Assembly: GCA_022702705.1 (NCBI GenBank)
Contig: CM040426.1
Coordinates: 79,569,877-79,633,876 of the forward strand
DNA from: Papilionanthe hookeriana x Papilionanthe teres
Taxonomy: Eukaryota > Streptophyta > Magnoliopsida > Asparagales > Orchidaceae
Reading direction: 5' to 3'
Length of the DNA: 64,000 nt
Every line of letters starts with the position of its first letter. Position 1 is the stretch's first letter. The translations under genes and the position numbers were made by a program. Shown in pieces: positions 1 to 11,880 of the stretch. A model generated the notes under the pieces. The model had not been told where the DNA came from. It was given only the letters and a program-made list of their open reading frames with translations, and did no database searches.

Positions 1-149
1 AAATTTATTAAGAAATTCATACCTATTTTTGATGAAATTGCACTTTAAAGAAGGTTATTTTCTTTATTTTGTTGCAAGAATGAATAATTTATGTGATAAA
101 AGCAAAAATCATAAAAAGGAGTGAATTTGGAGCAAAATCATGCAATTTG

Positions 150-375
150 TGCTGAGTCGCCGACGGCGAGATCGAGCCCGCCGACGGCGAGGTTACAAGA
201 AGAAAATTCCGAAGAATTTATAACCTGTCTCATCGACAGCCGAGCCCGAGCCCACCGACAACGAGCCCGAGCCCACCGACAGCCGAGCCCGAGCCCACCG
301 ACGCCGAGCTAGAGCGGTTTGAAGATCTTCTAGAAGCCTCGCCGACAACGAGGTAGTTCGTCGCCGACGGCGAGG
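150..375. repeat. GC-rich minisatellite inside the gypsy LTR
   Basis: Irregular repeats of the words GCCGACGGCGAG and CGAGCCCGAGCCCACCGAC recur about ten times in 225 bases of otherwise AT-rich DNA. They lie upstream of the LTR TATA box, in the presumptive U3. Translations of it are Ser/Pro/Arg low complexity and are not taken as genes. Confidence 0.75.
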
Positions 376-455
376 TAGTTCAAATGGCACAGATACATTG
401 AACCTGGACACTTTTTAAAGGGATGCTTACGCACCTCTTGGTCCTTTGCTTACCT

Positions 456-467
456 CTATATATAGAG
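456..467 (+). promoter_or_regulatory. TATA box of the gypsy LTR
   Basis: CTATATATAGAG is followed by GTCTTTTGTG-type tracts typical of an LTR R/U5 start. It is the best candidate core promoter of the element. Confidence 0.45.
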
Positions 468-1595
468 GCCGAAAATCAGTCTTTTTTGTGCAGTCTTTTG
501 TGTCTTTTGTGCAATCTTTTAGTCTTTTGTCTAGTTTTGTGTGCAGTTGTGTGTCTTTAGTGAGTCTTTAGTGAGTTTAGTGAGTAATTAGTGAGTCGTG
601 CTGTACTGGAAGGAAGAGTCAAAGGAACTACGAGGAGTCCGTTTGGGGATAAATCGAGATAAGTATTTGTATTTATTGTTTTTAACTTTAAATGAAATCC
701 ATGCTTAGTTTAGTTCCCATGCATTCCGAGTAGTTTATTAGTCTTTCTCCCCGTTTATGAAATTAAGTGACTTGATGAAATTAAAATAGAGATACTTTTA
801 TATATATTAATAAATTGTGATAATTTTTACTTAAAACTTAATTTACTTTCAAACTGGCCATTTGATTTGTTAAAATGTGTTGATTTACAACTATAGTAAA
901 AATTACATCCGATATTCGGGAATTCAAAAACCTTGGAAGGAAGGTGCAAATAAATAGGAAATAATATCATCAGGCGTAGAATCGAGCATTTTAGTGTGAC
1001 AGATTAAAATATTCAATTCGGTCCTATTGTTCGAGAGCTGAAGTGTAGATGTTAGCCCTCGAGCGAGTGGAACGTGGGAGCTCGCAGTGGCAGTCGGTAT
1101 CCTCCCACCACAGTCTAGCATCGTAATCAAACATAGGATTAGTCAATATTCTTTACACTGACCAAAGGGTAAAGAATAGGAATGCTCCTATTTGTCACAA
1201 TACCTTAAAATTATCTATTTAAATTCATCAATCACTTAAATTTTTAAATAAGGGGAAAGATACTTTTTCTGAATAGATAAGACTTATTTAGCAATTAGTT
1301 TAATTTCCTGCACTTTCAATACGTATTAATTTTCTACTTAGTTAAGTTACCTAATTAAAATACTTAGTTTACTTTATTGCGCTCAATTTTAAAATTCCAA
1401 ATTTTCGTATACTATTTTAAAAATTATTATTATTATTTTAAATTAGTTGTTATTTAATTTTCTCTTTCCTCGTGGGATCGATAACTGAGGACTCCACTAG
1501 AGCCTCGTATTACTTGATACGATACGTATACTTGCGTAGCATCCACAACATAAACAATTACAATTCTATACATATAAATAGCGGGGTCAAGTTTT

Positions 1596-1607
1596 TGGCG
1601 CCGTTGC
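1596..1607 (+). other. Primer-binding site, tRNA-Asp type
   Basis: TGGCGCCGTTGC matches the complement of a tRNA-Asp 3' end as used by Athila/Tat-clade gypsy elements. CpG sites are intact here, unlike the decayed relics at 24.2 and 63.5 kb. Confidence 0.65.
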
Positions 1608-2061
1608 AATTAAATTAAAAATATCATAATATAAAATTGTGGGTCAGGGTGCAAATTTTGCAGCCCTATGATAGTAAGCTTTAATGTGAGAAATAGTTAT
1701 AAGAGAAGTGGGATGCTCCTCAGAATGTTTAAACGCGTTTCTGGCATTCCACAAAAACTAAAGGACTACCATTGGGAAGCATGACAAAAAATGGAAGAGC
1801 TCTCTCCAAGCACAGAGATAGTCCTTAATACAACAACTACTGGGCCAGCTGATGCAAAAATAAGTACCCAAAACATTCCATATGTCACTAGCATAAGAAC
1901 AATTGAAAAAAATGTGAGAGGAGGATTCTTCGACTCGTTTACAAAGAAGGCAGGATAGGAGCCAATATTAAGCCCTTCAATTTCAGAATATCATCCAAAA
2001 GAAGTAGAGAAGAGAAAAACCGCCAGTTAAAGAAAGCCATCGAAGGTGTAAACAAAGCATT

Positions 2062-2556
2062 CTAGCTATATGCACTCCACTGCAAGTTAGAAAAAACATT
2101 CCTAGCCTTATAAAGAAACTTACTGGCAGAAATGTGGTTGGCTTTCTTCCAATGAGGCCTATCTTTTTTAGTGGTTTCAATAGGAATTTGGTTAATAAAC
2201 ATTGCAACATCATTACCAACTAAATCCCTCAACTTTATGATATCCCACTTATCATTCAACCAACAATCAGAGACAAGGGTCATGTCAGTAGTTGGGGTCT
2301 GGGAATTATAAGTTGCTTGGGGCAAACCCCAGCAATCATGCCAAAATGACACTTTGCCATCCCCTAATTCCCAAAATATGAAATTGCTAGTGTACTCCCT
2401 TGCCTTAATCATAGCTTTCCAAATACGAGAATCTCCAACTTTGCAAGTGACAAGAGAAGGATGAGAATGTGAACGATATTTAGAGTGCATGAAATTAGCC
2501 CAAAGAGATTCTCCAAGCCTGAATTTATACCATAATTTGCTCATATTAATCTCCAC
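2062..2556 (-). pseudogene. LINE ORF2 fragment, zf-RVT region
   Basis: A 164-codon open frame begins MEINMSKLWYKFRLGESLWA and continues with SRIWKAMIKAREY and VSFWHDCWG, the usual zinc-finger RVT spacer of plant LINE polyproteins downstream of the polymerase. A frameshift near 2060 puts the following CSYASDIWNVLGTYF segment in another frame. Not a host gene. Confidence 0.85.
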
Positions 2557-2813
2557 AATATGACGAAGGGCTTTGAGACCAAGCCCACCAGAAGTCTTGG
2601 GTTTACACAGCTTCCTTCAGGAGCACCAATGTTTCTTGGCACCACCCCCTCCCATAAAAAACGATTGAAATGGTTCTCAATGAATTTCAGTGAACTTTTT
2701 TTGGCATTAAAGACCTAGAGTGCATACAATGGTATACTTTGTAGCATACTGAAAATAAGAGTCAGCCTACCACCATTGGAAAGAAATTTATTCTTCCAAT
2801 CATTGATTTTGCA

Positions 2814-3245
2814 TTAAATTTTTGAGATAATTTCATCCATTTGAATTTGCTTACATCTACCTCTTATAAGGTTGACCCCTAGATACTTAAGAGGCAAAGA
2901 AGCAACTTTAAAGCCAGTAAGAGAGGAGGCCCAATGTTTTTTACAGGGGGTTAAGTAATTGCTAAAATAAAGCTGGCACTTCTCTTTATTAAAGGATAAA
3001 CCAGACAAAGCTTCAAAATATGTCAAAACTTTAAAGATTTGTCGAATAGCAAGTTTAGAGGCATTGGAAAAAACTATAATATCATCAGCATATGCCAAAT
3101 GAGAAACCTGTGTGCAAGCTTTGTTATGATAATGCGTGTGCCTATGTCATGCTTGAAAATGATTCAGCATCCTTGATAGATAATCAAAAGCAATTATAAA
3201 TATGACAGGTGAAAGAGGGTCACCTTGCTTGATGCCCCTTGTAGC
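2814..3245 (-). pseudogene. LINE reverse-transcriptase fragment
   Basis: The palm catalytic motif AYADDIIVFS and the downstream FEALSGLSFNKEKCQLYFS and LPLKYLGVNL are readable, preceded at 3216-3245 by GIKQGDPLSPVIF in another frame. The catalytic YADD is intact, but the frame is broken between the two motifs and after the thumb. Confidence 0.9.
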
Positions 3246-3330
3246 TGTAAAGAAGCCATATGAAGTGTCATTGACTAAAACACTGTAATAATTGTTAGCC
3301 AACCATCTCATAATTAAACTACAAAAATTT

Positions 3331-3705
3331 TGTTCAAAGCCTCTAGCAAGGAGAACATTATGTATAAACGTTTACTTCCTATATATTTATAAACCACCCA
3401 CTTCCTATATATTTACATATATATTGCCTAAATTTTGCAATTGGCATTACTACCAACCAATCACAAAAAAAGCCATTATTTTAAATTTTTAAAAATGAAA
3501 TGCGTATTTTCATGCATAGGTAAAGAGACATATATGTAAAAATTAAAATTTTAATACATAGAAATTGAATGCTCTGATGTAATCTTTCCAAAAAAAAAAA
3601 AAAAAAAAAACCAAGAATCTGCATGAAAATTACTAAAGCACATTTCTTTCTTTTTTTTTTTGCATTTGATTGAAATTAGGTAACTCAAAGAACGTTCTCT
3701 TTGAG
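3331..3705. other. AT-rich intergenic, no gene seen
   Basis: Contains a poly-A run at about 3590-3611 and T-rich tracts. I see no coding signal. Confidence 0.5.
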
Positions 3706-3837
3706 GAGAAAATATTAGGTGCGGTTATTCACACGTGTACGCAGCCAATTAAAGTGCAGTTTATTCACAGTACACTCAGAGTGTACTGCATTTCATTGGG
3801 AGTTCGTACATACACACACCACACCTAATATTTTCTC
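3706..3837. mobile_element. Foldback MITE, 132 bp
   Basis: Perfect 16-bp terminal inverted repeats (GAGAAAATATTAGGTG, 3706-3721 and 3822-3837). The arms keep pairing inwards (GCCAATTAAAGTGCAGT against CCCAATGAAATGCAGT) to a near-palindromic centre CAGTACACTCAGAGTGTACTG-like at about 3769-3789. Almost the whole element can fold back. Target duplication is unclear. Confidence 0.7.
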
Positions 3838-4460
3838 TGTTGGGATATTAAAACTTAAAAACCATTCTTGAATTGTAAAATTCAAACCCATACATTCATA
3901 TATAGAGAGAGAGAGAGCATAAGAGAGAGAGAACAATGTCCTTAAAAATATTATATGAAAAAAAGTGTTTTTACTTATTATTTATTGCATTATGAATATA
4001 ATGTCAAACTTATAAATCAATCCATATATTCTTATAGAGTTTCATAAATGTATTCAACATAATACAATAAATACACGGCCTAAGAAAATATATGAAAATT
4101 TAGTTTTTTTTTTTTTAATTTCTTACTTTCTAATTCTTTATTATTTTATGGATATAATTTCTAACTTAAACGGTATATTCCTATGAGAGTTTCATAAATA
4201 CATTCAACACAATACAATAAAAGCACGGCATAACAAAACGACTTCGAATGAAGCCTATGAGAGTCTCTCGCTTAGTTCTCAGTCCCGATACTAATTATAT
4301 TTTTTATAAGAAAAAGTATGGTGATGGCCAACACAAGAGACAAAGCCACAGCCACTTGAGTTCTTCATATCTATCCTTCCTAAGCTCATAATTAACTTTT
4401 TTAATATCATCAGACTAAAACTATCTTAAAAAAATACCATACTCTCAACTTAACTCTAAG
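3838..4460. other. AT-rich intergenic
   Basis: Short GA tracts near 3904-3933 and two similar CATTCAACA...TACAATAAA stretches (about 4050 and 4202). No gene or RNA recognised. Confidence 0.45.
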
Positions 4461-4618
4461 AGTCCTTTTGGGGAGCAGTATTACATCTGATGGTGGGGCG
4501 TCACGTGTAAATTGGCGCACTGTAATACACTGAGATTGGTCAGTGGTGTTAAAATTTATGGGGCCCACTTGACACGTGACGCCCCACTATTGGACTTCAG
4601 ATGCATCCGGAGTCCTAA
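4461..4618. mobile_element. MITE family M1, copy 1
   Basis: A 15-bp perfect inverted repeat TGGGGCGTCACGTGT (4494-4508) / its complement (4572-4586), with weaker pairing outwards through TTACATCTGA and CAGATGCATCCGG. The interior (TTAAAATTTATGGGGCCCAC) closely matches the element at 43951-44116, so the two are copies of one family. Confidence 0.7.
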
Positions 4619-6072
4619 CATAATATTTTTTCCTGTTTAAGAAAGTTTGAGTTTGAGACCCTTACTACAGTTCTATATGATGAATTATTTTTTTATTGTT
4701 TTTTAGAAATTTTTGTGATGAGAAGTAGTTTATTTAAGCTATCCAGTTAAAATGTCTAATGTTTAATTTTTTCGGGAAAAAAATAAATTTATAATTCTCG
4801 CTGTAATTTTCTAAGAAGTTATTTTCTCCACCACAATTTTGCAATCACCTTTTAAAAAATTGCAACCATTCCAAACACACACTAAGTATCATAATAAGAG
4901 CTTCAAACATTTTAAATGCATATCAATTTCTCTAATAATCATAAACCGCCATACATTTAATGACAAATTTTCTTAAACAAAACCCTCTCACTTCTTTTTT
5001 TGTTTCTATATATTTGGTATTGTGTGGACATTTAGTCAATAGAATCAAAAAATGAATCTGAATTGAGTATTTTATTGAACTTACAAACAAATATTTCACT
5101 TCTTCACAATATGGTCAATTGAGACATAAATTAACTTGGCTGTCTAATTAGCTAACCTATTTTAAGAGAGTTGCTATCAAATGAATTTTAAAAGAGTTTT
5201 GTTTGGCTAAATCAAAAGAGACTTGTTTTCTTGTCAAGTTGGGCTAATCAACATAGCTGGATATAATTTTTTTTTGGAGAAAATAGTTTTAGTTGCTTGA
5301 TTTTATTGATGCATGACACTATGGTCCATTTTATTGACCACAATTGTTAGAAGAGTAAACTTACCTATGCACTTAGGGAACTGGTGAGGGCATTTTTGTA
5401 AAGAGGAAAGGTTAGTTTAGTTAAATAAAAGGCTCAGAGTTGTACAATAGTGATGAACATGATATAGGCTTTGTTTTTGTGGAATTATTATTGTCCTAAA
5501 TAAAATAAAAATCATGTTTTTTTAGGTGAAATCATATGCTCTTTAAATATTATATGATAAAGATGCATATAAAAGATAGAATTTTCAGCACTATATCTAG
5601 GAAATGAAATGATAGAAAAGTTGTAAATATATCTATAGTTTAAATTGAATAAATCAGAAGAGAGTTTCATAGAATTATAAAACTGAGGTAGCATGAAATA
5701 TATTGTGAATAATGAATGGAATATCCGTGATAAAAATTTTAACTCATTTGTGACTAATGACACTATTTATAGTTTAATATCTTTGGAATGTATTAATAAT
5801 TTGTAATTAATGGGGATAAGTTATAGGAAGTTGCTTTAGCCTGTAATTAGTTAAGAACTTAGGCTTTAAATTAATAGTCTTTTGGTTTAAGATCTTAGGT
5901 AAATTTATTATTAAATTTTTTGAGAACTGACACAAAAAGTGGCATCAAAATATTATTATTGTTGAGTGCAAAGAAATTCATAATAATAGAGTGATAGAAT
6001 AATGCATTAGTTTTGGAATGTATTATTGTTGAGTGCAAAGAAATTCATAATTATTGTTAAGTACAAAGTCTA
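4619..6072. other. AT-rich intergenic, no gene seen
   Basis: No coding similarity. A 69-bp tandem partial duplication begins at about 5951 and 6020 (both contain TTGTTGAGTGCAAAGAAATT). Confidence 0.4.
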
Positions 6073-6600
6073 GAGCACACACACATGAAAGAAAAATTGT
6101 GAAAGAAAACACTTGAGAGTTCTTATATAAAAACCCGAAAAAAAAAGAAAAATCACATGCCTGGCCTAATTAAAATGATTCTACTAGTATTTATCAGGAT
6201 TATAAGTGATGCTCTTTCCCATAATTGGGGAAGACGTTAATACATTATTATAGATGTGAAGTTTGTAGAATTCACTCCATGATGACAATTGAAAGAGTGT
6301 AGAGGCTTTAAAGATGTTTTTAAGAGATTGCTTGAAGAATGCTTGCTCACCTTTCTTTAAGGAGAAGAGTCAAGTGAGATTAGTATCATCTTGGTATGGA
6401 GTGTGTTTTTGCCCTACTAGCAATTGTTGCGTGTTGGAGAATTCACGGTGGTAGAGTTAAATTAACATCTTAGCATTTTATGATAATTCAACACACATGA
6501 ATAAAAGAATGGCTGATACAAAAGATACACGATGTTCTTTACATGAAAACCCGACAGGGTAAAAAATGTGAGGCCTAGCCCAATTTAAATGATTTCAATA
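6073..6600 (+). repeat. Pair of ~110-bp direct repeats, possible LTR relics
   Basis: 6073-6180 and 6490-6600 resemble each other: ACACACATGAA, then AAAACCCGA, then a GGCCTA...AATGATT core, about 416 bases apart. The 'transcript-like AAAACCCG' context is often found in copia LTRs, but neither copy is well enough preserved to assign. Confidence 0.35.
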
Positions 6601-6844
6601 CGTCGAAGCAGGTTATGTACAAGACCTTGTTGGCTCTTGAATAGAGGGAAGCAATATTACACAAGGCGCCATTATTGATTTTAGTTCCACTCAGGGTGTG
6701 GCAAAGTACATTAGGGGAGTGGCGGGTGACCCGGCTTCTATGAATGAAAACCAGCAGGACTTTATGTGCCAAAAAAGCTAATGTCGGCGTCATTGATAAC
6801 GATGGCCCACAATGGTGGCCAAATGGCAAGGGCCATAGTGACTA

Positions 6845-8785
6845 GGCAATGGAGGTCTTATGGTATTGATAACACAATGACGGTGATGATTGTAATGGTC
6901 GGGTAACGGTGATCCGACGATGTTGATGGCTAGATGGAAGTGTTTTGGTGGTGGCGGTGATTTCTAGGCAATGGTAGTATGATGATGGCGGAAACTCGAC
7001 GTTGGTGATCCTATAGACATGATGGTGGTGGTTGAGCAATTGTAGTTTGGTGATGGCGATGACCCGATAGTGGTGGTCTGGCGGTGATGACAGTGGCGAA
7101 TGTGTAGTGGTGGTCTAGCAAGGCACAACTAGATAGAAGAGTTCTGATGGTGATGATGATGATTGCTAGGAAACTGTGGTTCGGTGATGGTGACTACCTG
7201 ACAGTGGTGATTTGATAGTGAAGATAGTGATGGTTAAGCAGCGGTGGTCTGATGAGGGTTGTGGCGACGACAACCAAAAGGCTGTGGTTTGGTAATGACA
7301 GCGGCGACGACCAAGCAAAGCACAGTGGTCTTGTGATGGCGGCGAACAGACAATGATGGCTCGATGGTGGTCAGGCATGATGATCTAAAGATGGAAACGA
7401 CTAGACAATAATGGTCCTATGATAGCAATTATGGTGGTTGGGCAGTGGTTGTCCAGTGGCGGTGGTGGACAGATGTGATGATGATAATGGTGGTCAGGTA
7501 ATGGTGGTCTGATGGTAGCGATGACCATATGCAAGTAGTCTGGCAGTGATGATGGTGGTCTGGTTGTGGTAGTCCGATGATAAATATGAAACCAAGTTAG
7601 AGGTACAATGGTAGTGATGGTGGTGGTTAGGCAATGGCGGTCTGTAAAATGGTGATGGTCTGATGGCAGTGGTCAGACAGTGGCAGTGATGGTGGACAGA
7701 TAGAGGCGGTCCAATGGGTAATGGAAAGGTAGTGGTGGACTAAGGTTGGTGGCAGTGTAGAGAACGCGGTTGTCTTACAATGATGATGGTGCAAGCCAAG
7801 CAATGGTGGTATGATGAGGGTAAGAATAGCTGACAATGGTCCAATAGTTGCGATGGTGGTTGTGCAATGGTGGTTTGGCGATAGATCTAACTTGACAGTG
7901 GAGTTCAGAAAATTTCAAGAGCTTAGAGCTTTTATCAGTCATCTTCCTCAGGTACACATCTCAATTCATGAAGTGAGTGGGTGTCTATTTATGAGTGGCA
8001 TCCTCTGTAAATACTACATGAATCTAGACCACTTTATCGAATGACCCAATGTGAATCCTTTGATTGGATGTAATTTTCTGTGTATTTGAAAGCCTTAATG
8101 ATGAAAAACTAAGTGATCTTAGGCTCATTGGATTCATCATGTTATGACCCTCGATTTTACTGTACACTTTCTAGATTTAAAGATCATTTGGTTCCCTAAA
8201 GCTTATTCTAAAGCTACCCATTATACTTCAAGTGCATGATCTAGGCTAACTTGGCATTAAATCAAATATTTTTTTTATGTTATTTGGTTTTTATCACTGA
8301 GACACTTCATTTGATCATAAATTAGATTGTAGGCATTTTCAAATTTGAATTTTGAAGCTTCTGGTCTAAATGTGCATCGAGATATTAATGTAATTTTTAT
8401 GAAAGTATCAGTTGGCCTCTATTTTCAAATGTCAATATTAAAGACGCTGAAAATATATATTAAATTGCTAAAACATTAGGCGTTATAAAATAACAATTCT
8501 TTTTTTTTCCATTTTTTACATGTAGCCACTCCTTGGACGTTAGTGTAGAATCCTTTCATAGTTATGGCTCAAGCACATCTTATCAATTTTTATTTAAAAA
8601 CATCAAATTTGAGCTTATGATGCATGAAAATGATCACAAGGATTTATAGATGTTGAAAATGGCTTGTACAAGCTGCCGCCGCTAGTTACAGTGATGGCTT
8701 GATTACCGATGTGTTAGCAGTGCCCGTGTGGACCCACAAATGTACCCATGACACACATGTGTATGTGCTTCCATGTCATTTGAAC
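6845..8785. repeat. Degenerate GTGGTGGT/GATGGT-rich repeat region
   Basis: About 1 kb (6845-7880) is made of irregular repeats of words such as GTGGTGGTC, GATGATGGTGG and GGCAGTGG, strongly G/T/A on the plus strand. The rest to 8785 is unique-looking AT-rich sequence. Minus-strand frames give His/Pro/Ser-rich low-complexity peptides only. I see no gene. Confidence 0.65.
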
Positions 8786-9355
8786 GGGGGCAACTAGCTT
8801 CCCTTGAAAAATGTGTTGATTAAACTTGTCAGATAGAATGGGTTGGAGGTGATCAAGGCTCATAGTCCTACAGTGAGGCGATTATTTTTCCATAAATAAG
8901 GTTTTGACCGACCTCAATGTACAGACCGGGTTGGAGGCGATCAGGGCATGTAGTGCTACGGTGAGGCAACTATCTTCCCTTGAATAAGGTGTTAACCGAG
9001 CTCATTAAACATAGTGGGTTGGAGGCAGTCAAGGCCCATAGTCATATGTTAATGAAACCATATTTCATTAAAAAATGAGTTGATTGACCTCATCAAAGAG
9101 ACCAAGTTTAGAAGAAATCAAAGCCCATAGTCCTACAATGAGACACCTATTTTCTTTCGAAAGAAGTGTTGACTGCCCTCATCGAATATGAAAAATTTGG
9201 AGGTGGTCAAGGACTTATTTCTATGATAGGACAACTGTATTTCCTTATATGAGGTATTATCAAGTTTCGTAATATTATGATGGGGAAATTGTCTTCCCTT
9301 AGAAGTGGCGTTGATTGCCCTAATTGGACAAACGAGGATTGGAGGTGATCAATAT
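8786..9355 (+). repeat. 88-bp tandem array, about six units
   Basis: The marker GGGTTGGAGG (or a close variant) recurs at 8840, 8928, 9016, 9104, 9194 and 9336, giving periods 88, 88, 88, 90 and a longer last interval holding a truncated unit. Other unit words are CATAGTCCTACAGTGAGGC, TTCCCTTGAATAAGGTGTTG and GACCTCAT. Units differ by many substitutions. No open frame runs through it. Confidence 0.85.
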
Positions 9356-10520
9356 TCATTGTCTGATGGTGATCTAGCACTGGTAGGTACAAAAATAAAA
9401 ACAATAGTGTTGGTTGAGCTACAATGATCATGATCCCGAAATGACAGCTCCCAGGTGACGGTGTTATGAGAATAGTAGTAATTGGTTGATGGTGTTATGC
9501 AAATGTGGTGTGATAATGACCCAACCATATGGCTACACAATAATAATGCTCTAGCACATTAACAACCCGGCAACCATGGTTTACATAATGGCCACAACTT
9601 GGTGACAAAATCGATGATAATGATCCAGCATAGCAATGTTCCCACGTAATAGTTCGGTAGTGGTAGCAGTGGTTTGGTGACTGTAGTAGCAAATGCTCCA
9701 CTGGTAGAACACTGATAGTCGAGCAATAATGATTGTGGTCTAATAATATCGATCAAGGAAGGATGGTCTATTAGTAGTCACAGATAGTGATCCAAAAATA
9801 ATGATAGTAGCGACAATAAATTTGTTGGACAGTCAATTATGTGGTGGATTCAGCGCCATTGGTTTGGTGACGATGGTTTGACTACGACAACTTACCATGA
9901 TGATGATGATGTTTCGCTAGATGATTGTGATCTGTAGATAAAGATGGTGTACCATAAGTATAGTGATAGCTTAATTAATGGTCTAACACTGTAGTGACCA
10001 AATAATAGTGCTCTAACCTAGCAATAGCCCAGTGAGAGTGGTTAAGCATAGTGGCAGCTCGATGACGGTGGTGTGTCATGGCAATAGTTCGATGACGACG
10101 GTCTAGCATAGTGGTAGATAAATGAAGGTGGTGCATCATGATAGCTGACCGATGATGTGTTCTAACATATTATTGTCCTGAAAATATTGGTTTGGCAGTG
10201 GTGGTAGTAGTCTGATAGTAATGCTAGTCTAACAACATGATTTATCCCAACAACATTGATCAAGTGATAATGGTCTAGCAATAATAGCAAGAGATGGTGA
10301 TTCGATAATGATTTTAGTGGTGAAAACAACATTATTAGTCAGGAGACTATGATGGTGTCATTAGCTCCATTGGCTTAGTGACCATGATGGGAGTCCAGAA
10401 GTGACGAACAACTAATGGTGATCTACGATGATGATTGTTGTCTAGCAGTGATAACCAAGTGATAGTGGTGATGTTAGCTGCATGCATGATGGTGGTCTGA
10501 AAACAATGATGATTTCTTGG
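9356..10520. repeat. Second block of GTGGTG/GATGGT degenerate repeats
   Basis: Same word composition as 6845-7880 (GATGGTGGTC, GTGGTTTGGTGA, GATGATGATG), resuming directly after the 88-bp array. It is more diluted by AT-rich substitutions. No gene recognised. Confidence 0.6.
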
Positions 10521-10740
10521 CATTGGTGAGAATGCATAGATTTTAAGAACCCTATCCCCCAGAGCAAACTAAAGCATTATATTTCTTGAAGAAGAATGAT
10601 CAAATCTAAGATTATATAGCTAAGTACCAAAGGTTATGTAGGTTGTATTCAAACTATTGTATAAGAGTGATGGATGGGCGCCAGAGCCATTGAATAATGA
10701 TAAACAACATTGGGCTTGGCATGAGTTGAAGTGATTGGAG

Positions 10741-11180
10741 AGGATCCACTATATATGCCTGACAAGTATGAGGTTGTTTATTGGAGTCATATTTGATAAC
10801 ATTAGTCTATGGAAGAGGTTGAATGAAATTCATCTTTGATATTTAATCTATCTAAGATTGTTTGTTGAAGTGTTTCTTGATGATGATAGCCTGTGTGGAC
10901 ATGGTCAAATGATGCTTGACTCATTTGAGGTTGTTCGTCGAAGTGGCATTCAATGATGTAACTTTTTTTTGAAAAGATTTAATAAATTTTAACAATGATG
11001 TTTGATCAATATGAGGTTATCTTGTTAGATTGTTACTCTACAATATTAGCCTAGATGGAGAAGGTTAAATTAAATCCACCAAATATGTTTGACCTATCCG
11101 AGATTATATGTCAGAGCCTTAATTTACGACATTAAGCTGTATGGAAGACGTCGAATTGACTCCCACAGGAATGATTCTAT
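10741..11180 (+). repeat. Degenerate ~90-bp tandem repeats
   Basis: Recurring order of GAGGTTGT(T), TTATTGGAGTC-like, CATTAGTCTATGGA(A/G)AGG and TTGAATGAAATTCA-like words at about 10770, 10855, 10925, 11005 and 11095. Similarity between units is weak, and boundaries are approximate. Confidence 0.5.
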
Positions 11181-11880
11181 TCTGATTGGGAAAGGATTAC
11201 TATCTCAGGGATCCTAAATCAAAGTTAAAGTTAGTTTTTATTCAATTAGTTCATTAAGTCCTTTTGAGGTTATGGCTACATCCTCGTTCAAATAGTAGAT
11301 TTCAGCTCGAGAATGCATGTAGAACTTGAAATATATTGGTAGAATATTTTGTATTTATGAGTAAACTTGAGAGAGATAGTTAATAATGTTACTACAGATA
11401 TAAATATTGTAATGTCTAAGATGTTTTCATAAGTGACCATTAAAAGTTATCATGAAAGATAGAATTGATTCTTATAGTTAGATGAAAAGCGGGAAGACAA
11501 TCGAATAACAATCATATCCATAATGTTGATGTGAATGATATGATGCAAATTTACATGATTTTCTTATTGTAAATACCATATCTTATTCCATATTTATTAT
11601 GATTTTATTCTTGTGAAGGGTTTATTAATGATTTCATGTAGGTTACAGAGGTTGAATACTTATTGTAAAGCTAAACGCAAAGCAATAAAAGATCAAGACT
11701 AGCGCAATTATGCCATTTAGTGGCATAACTATTCTAGGGTTAGGTTTGGAGAACCCATGGGTTGAGTCTGGCGTTTGTACACCGGGGCTTTGCGCAGCTA
11801 CACCAGCCTGCAGCATAATTAAGTTGGGCGCAGGGATAGTAATGTCAAGCACCAATATTTTGATTGATAATATACATCAA
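11181..11880. other. Intergenic, no gene seen
   Basis: Two short overlapping frames on opposite strands at 11640-11890 have no recognisable content. Nothing else stands out. Confidence 0.4.

Larger units (their letters stand above)
1..1589 (+). mobile_element. Ty3/gypsy LTR, 5' part possibly cut by window edge
   Basis: The stretch ends in ...GGGGTCA directly before a TTTTTGGCGCCGTTGC primer-binding site, the arrangement of Athila/Tat-type gypsy elements. It holds a TATA box (456-467), pyrimidine/GTCTTT-rich sequence after it and an LTR-end-like block around 1470-1550. No gag or pol follows; a LINE begins within about 40 bases. The left boundary is not visible, so this is a solo or truncated LTR. 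Clade assignment rests on the PBS only. Confidence 0.55.
1625..3330 (-). mobile_element. Decayed LINE (L1-type) retrotransposon
   Basis: On the minus strand, pieces of one LINE ORF2 appear in the right order: reverse-transcriptase motif GIKQGDPLSP (about 3216-3245), YADD box (near 3090), thumb, zf-RVT domain (2062-2556) and a linker with FLWNARNAFKHSEE (about 1715-1750) continuing to ISHIKAYYHRAAK (about 1640-1680). Frameshifts separate the pieces. The RNase H domain and 3' end are missing, cut where the gypsy primer-binding region begins. The LINE at 50.3 kb carries the similar sequence FLWSARNSFKHSDK, so both belong to one family. Confidence 0.85.

Noticed and set aside
6842..7836. His/Ser/Pro-rich minus-strand frames
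   Set aside because: Translations of the GTGGTG/GATGGT repeat region; no start context or conservation signal.
8786..9355. 88-bp array as a CRISPR locus
   Set aside because: Whole units repeat without conserved repeat/unique spacer alternation, and the DNA is plant nuclear.
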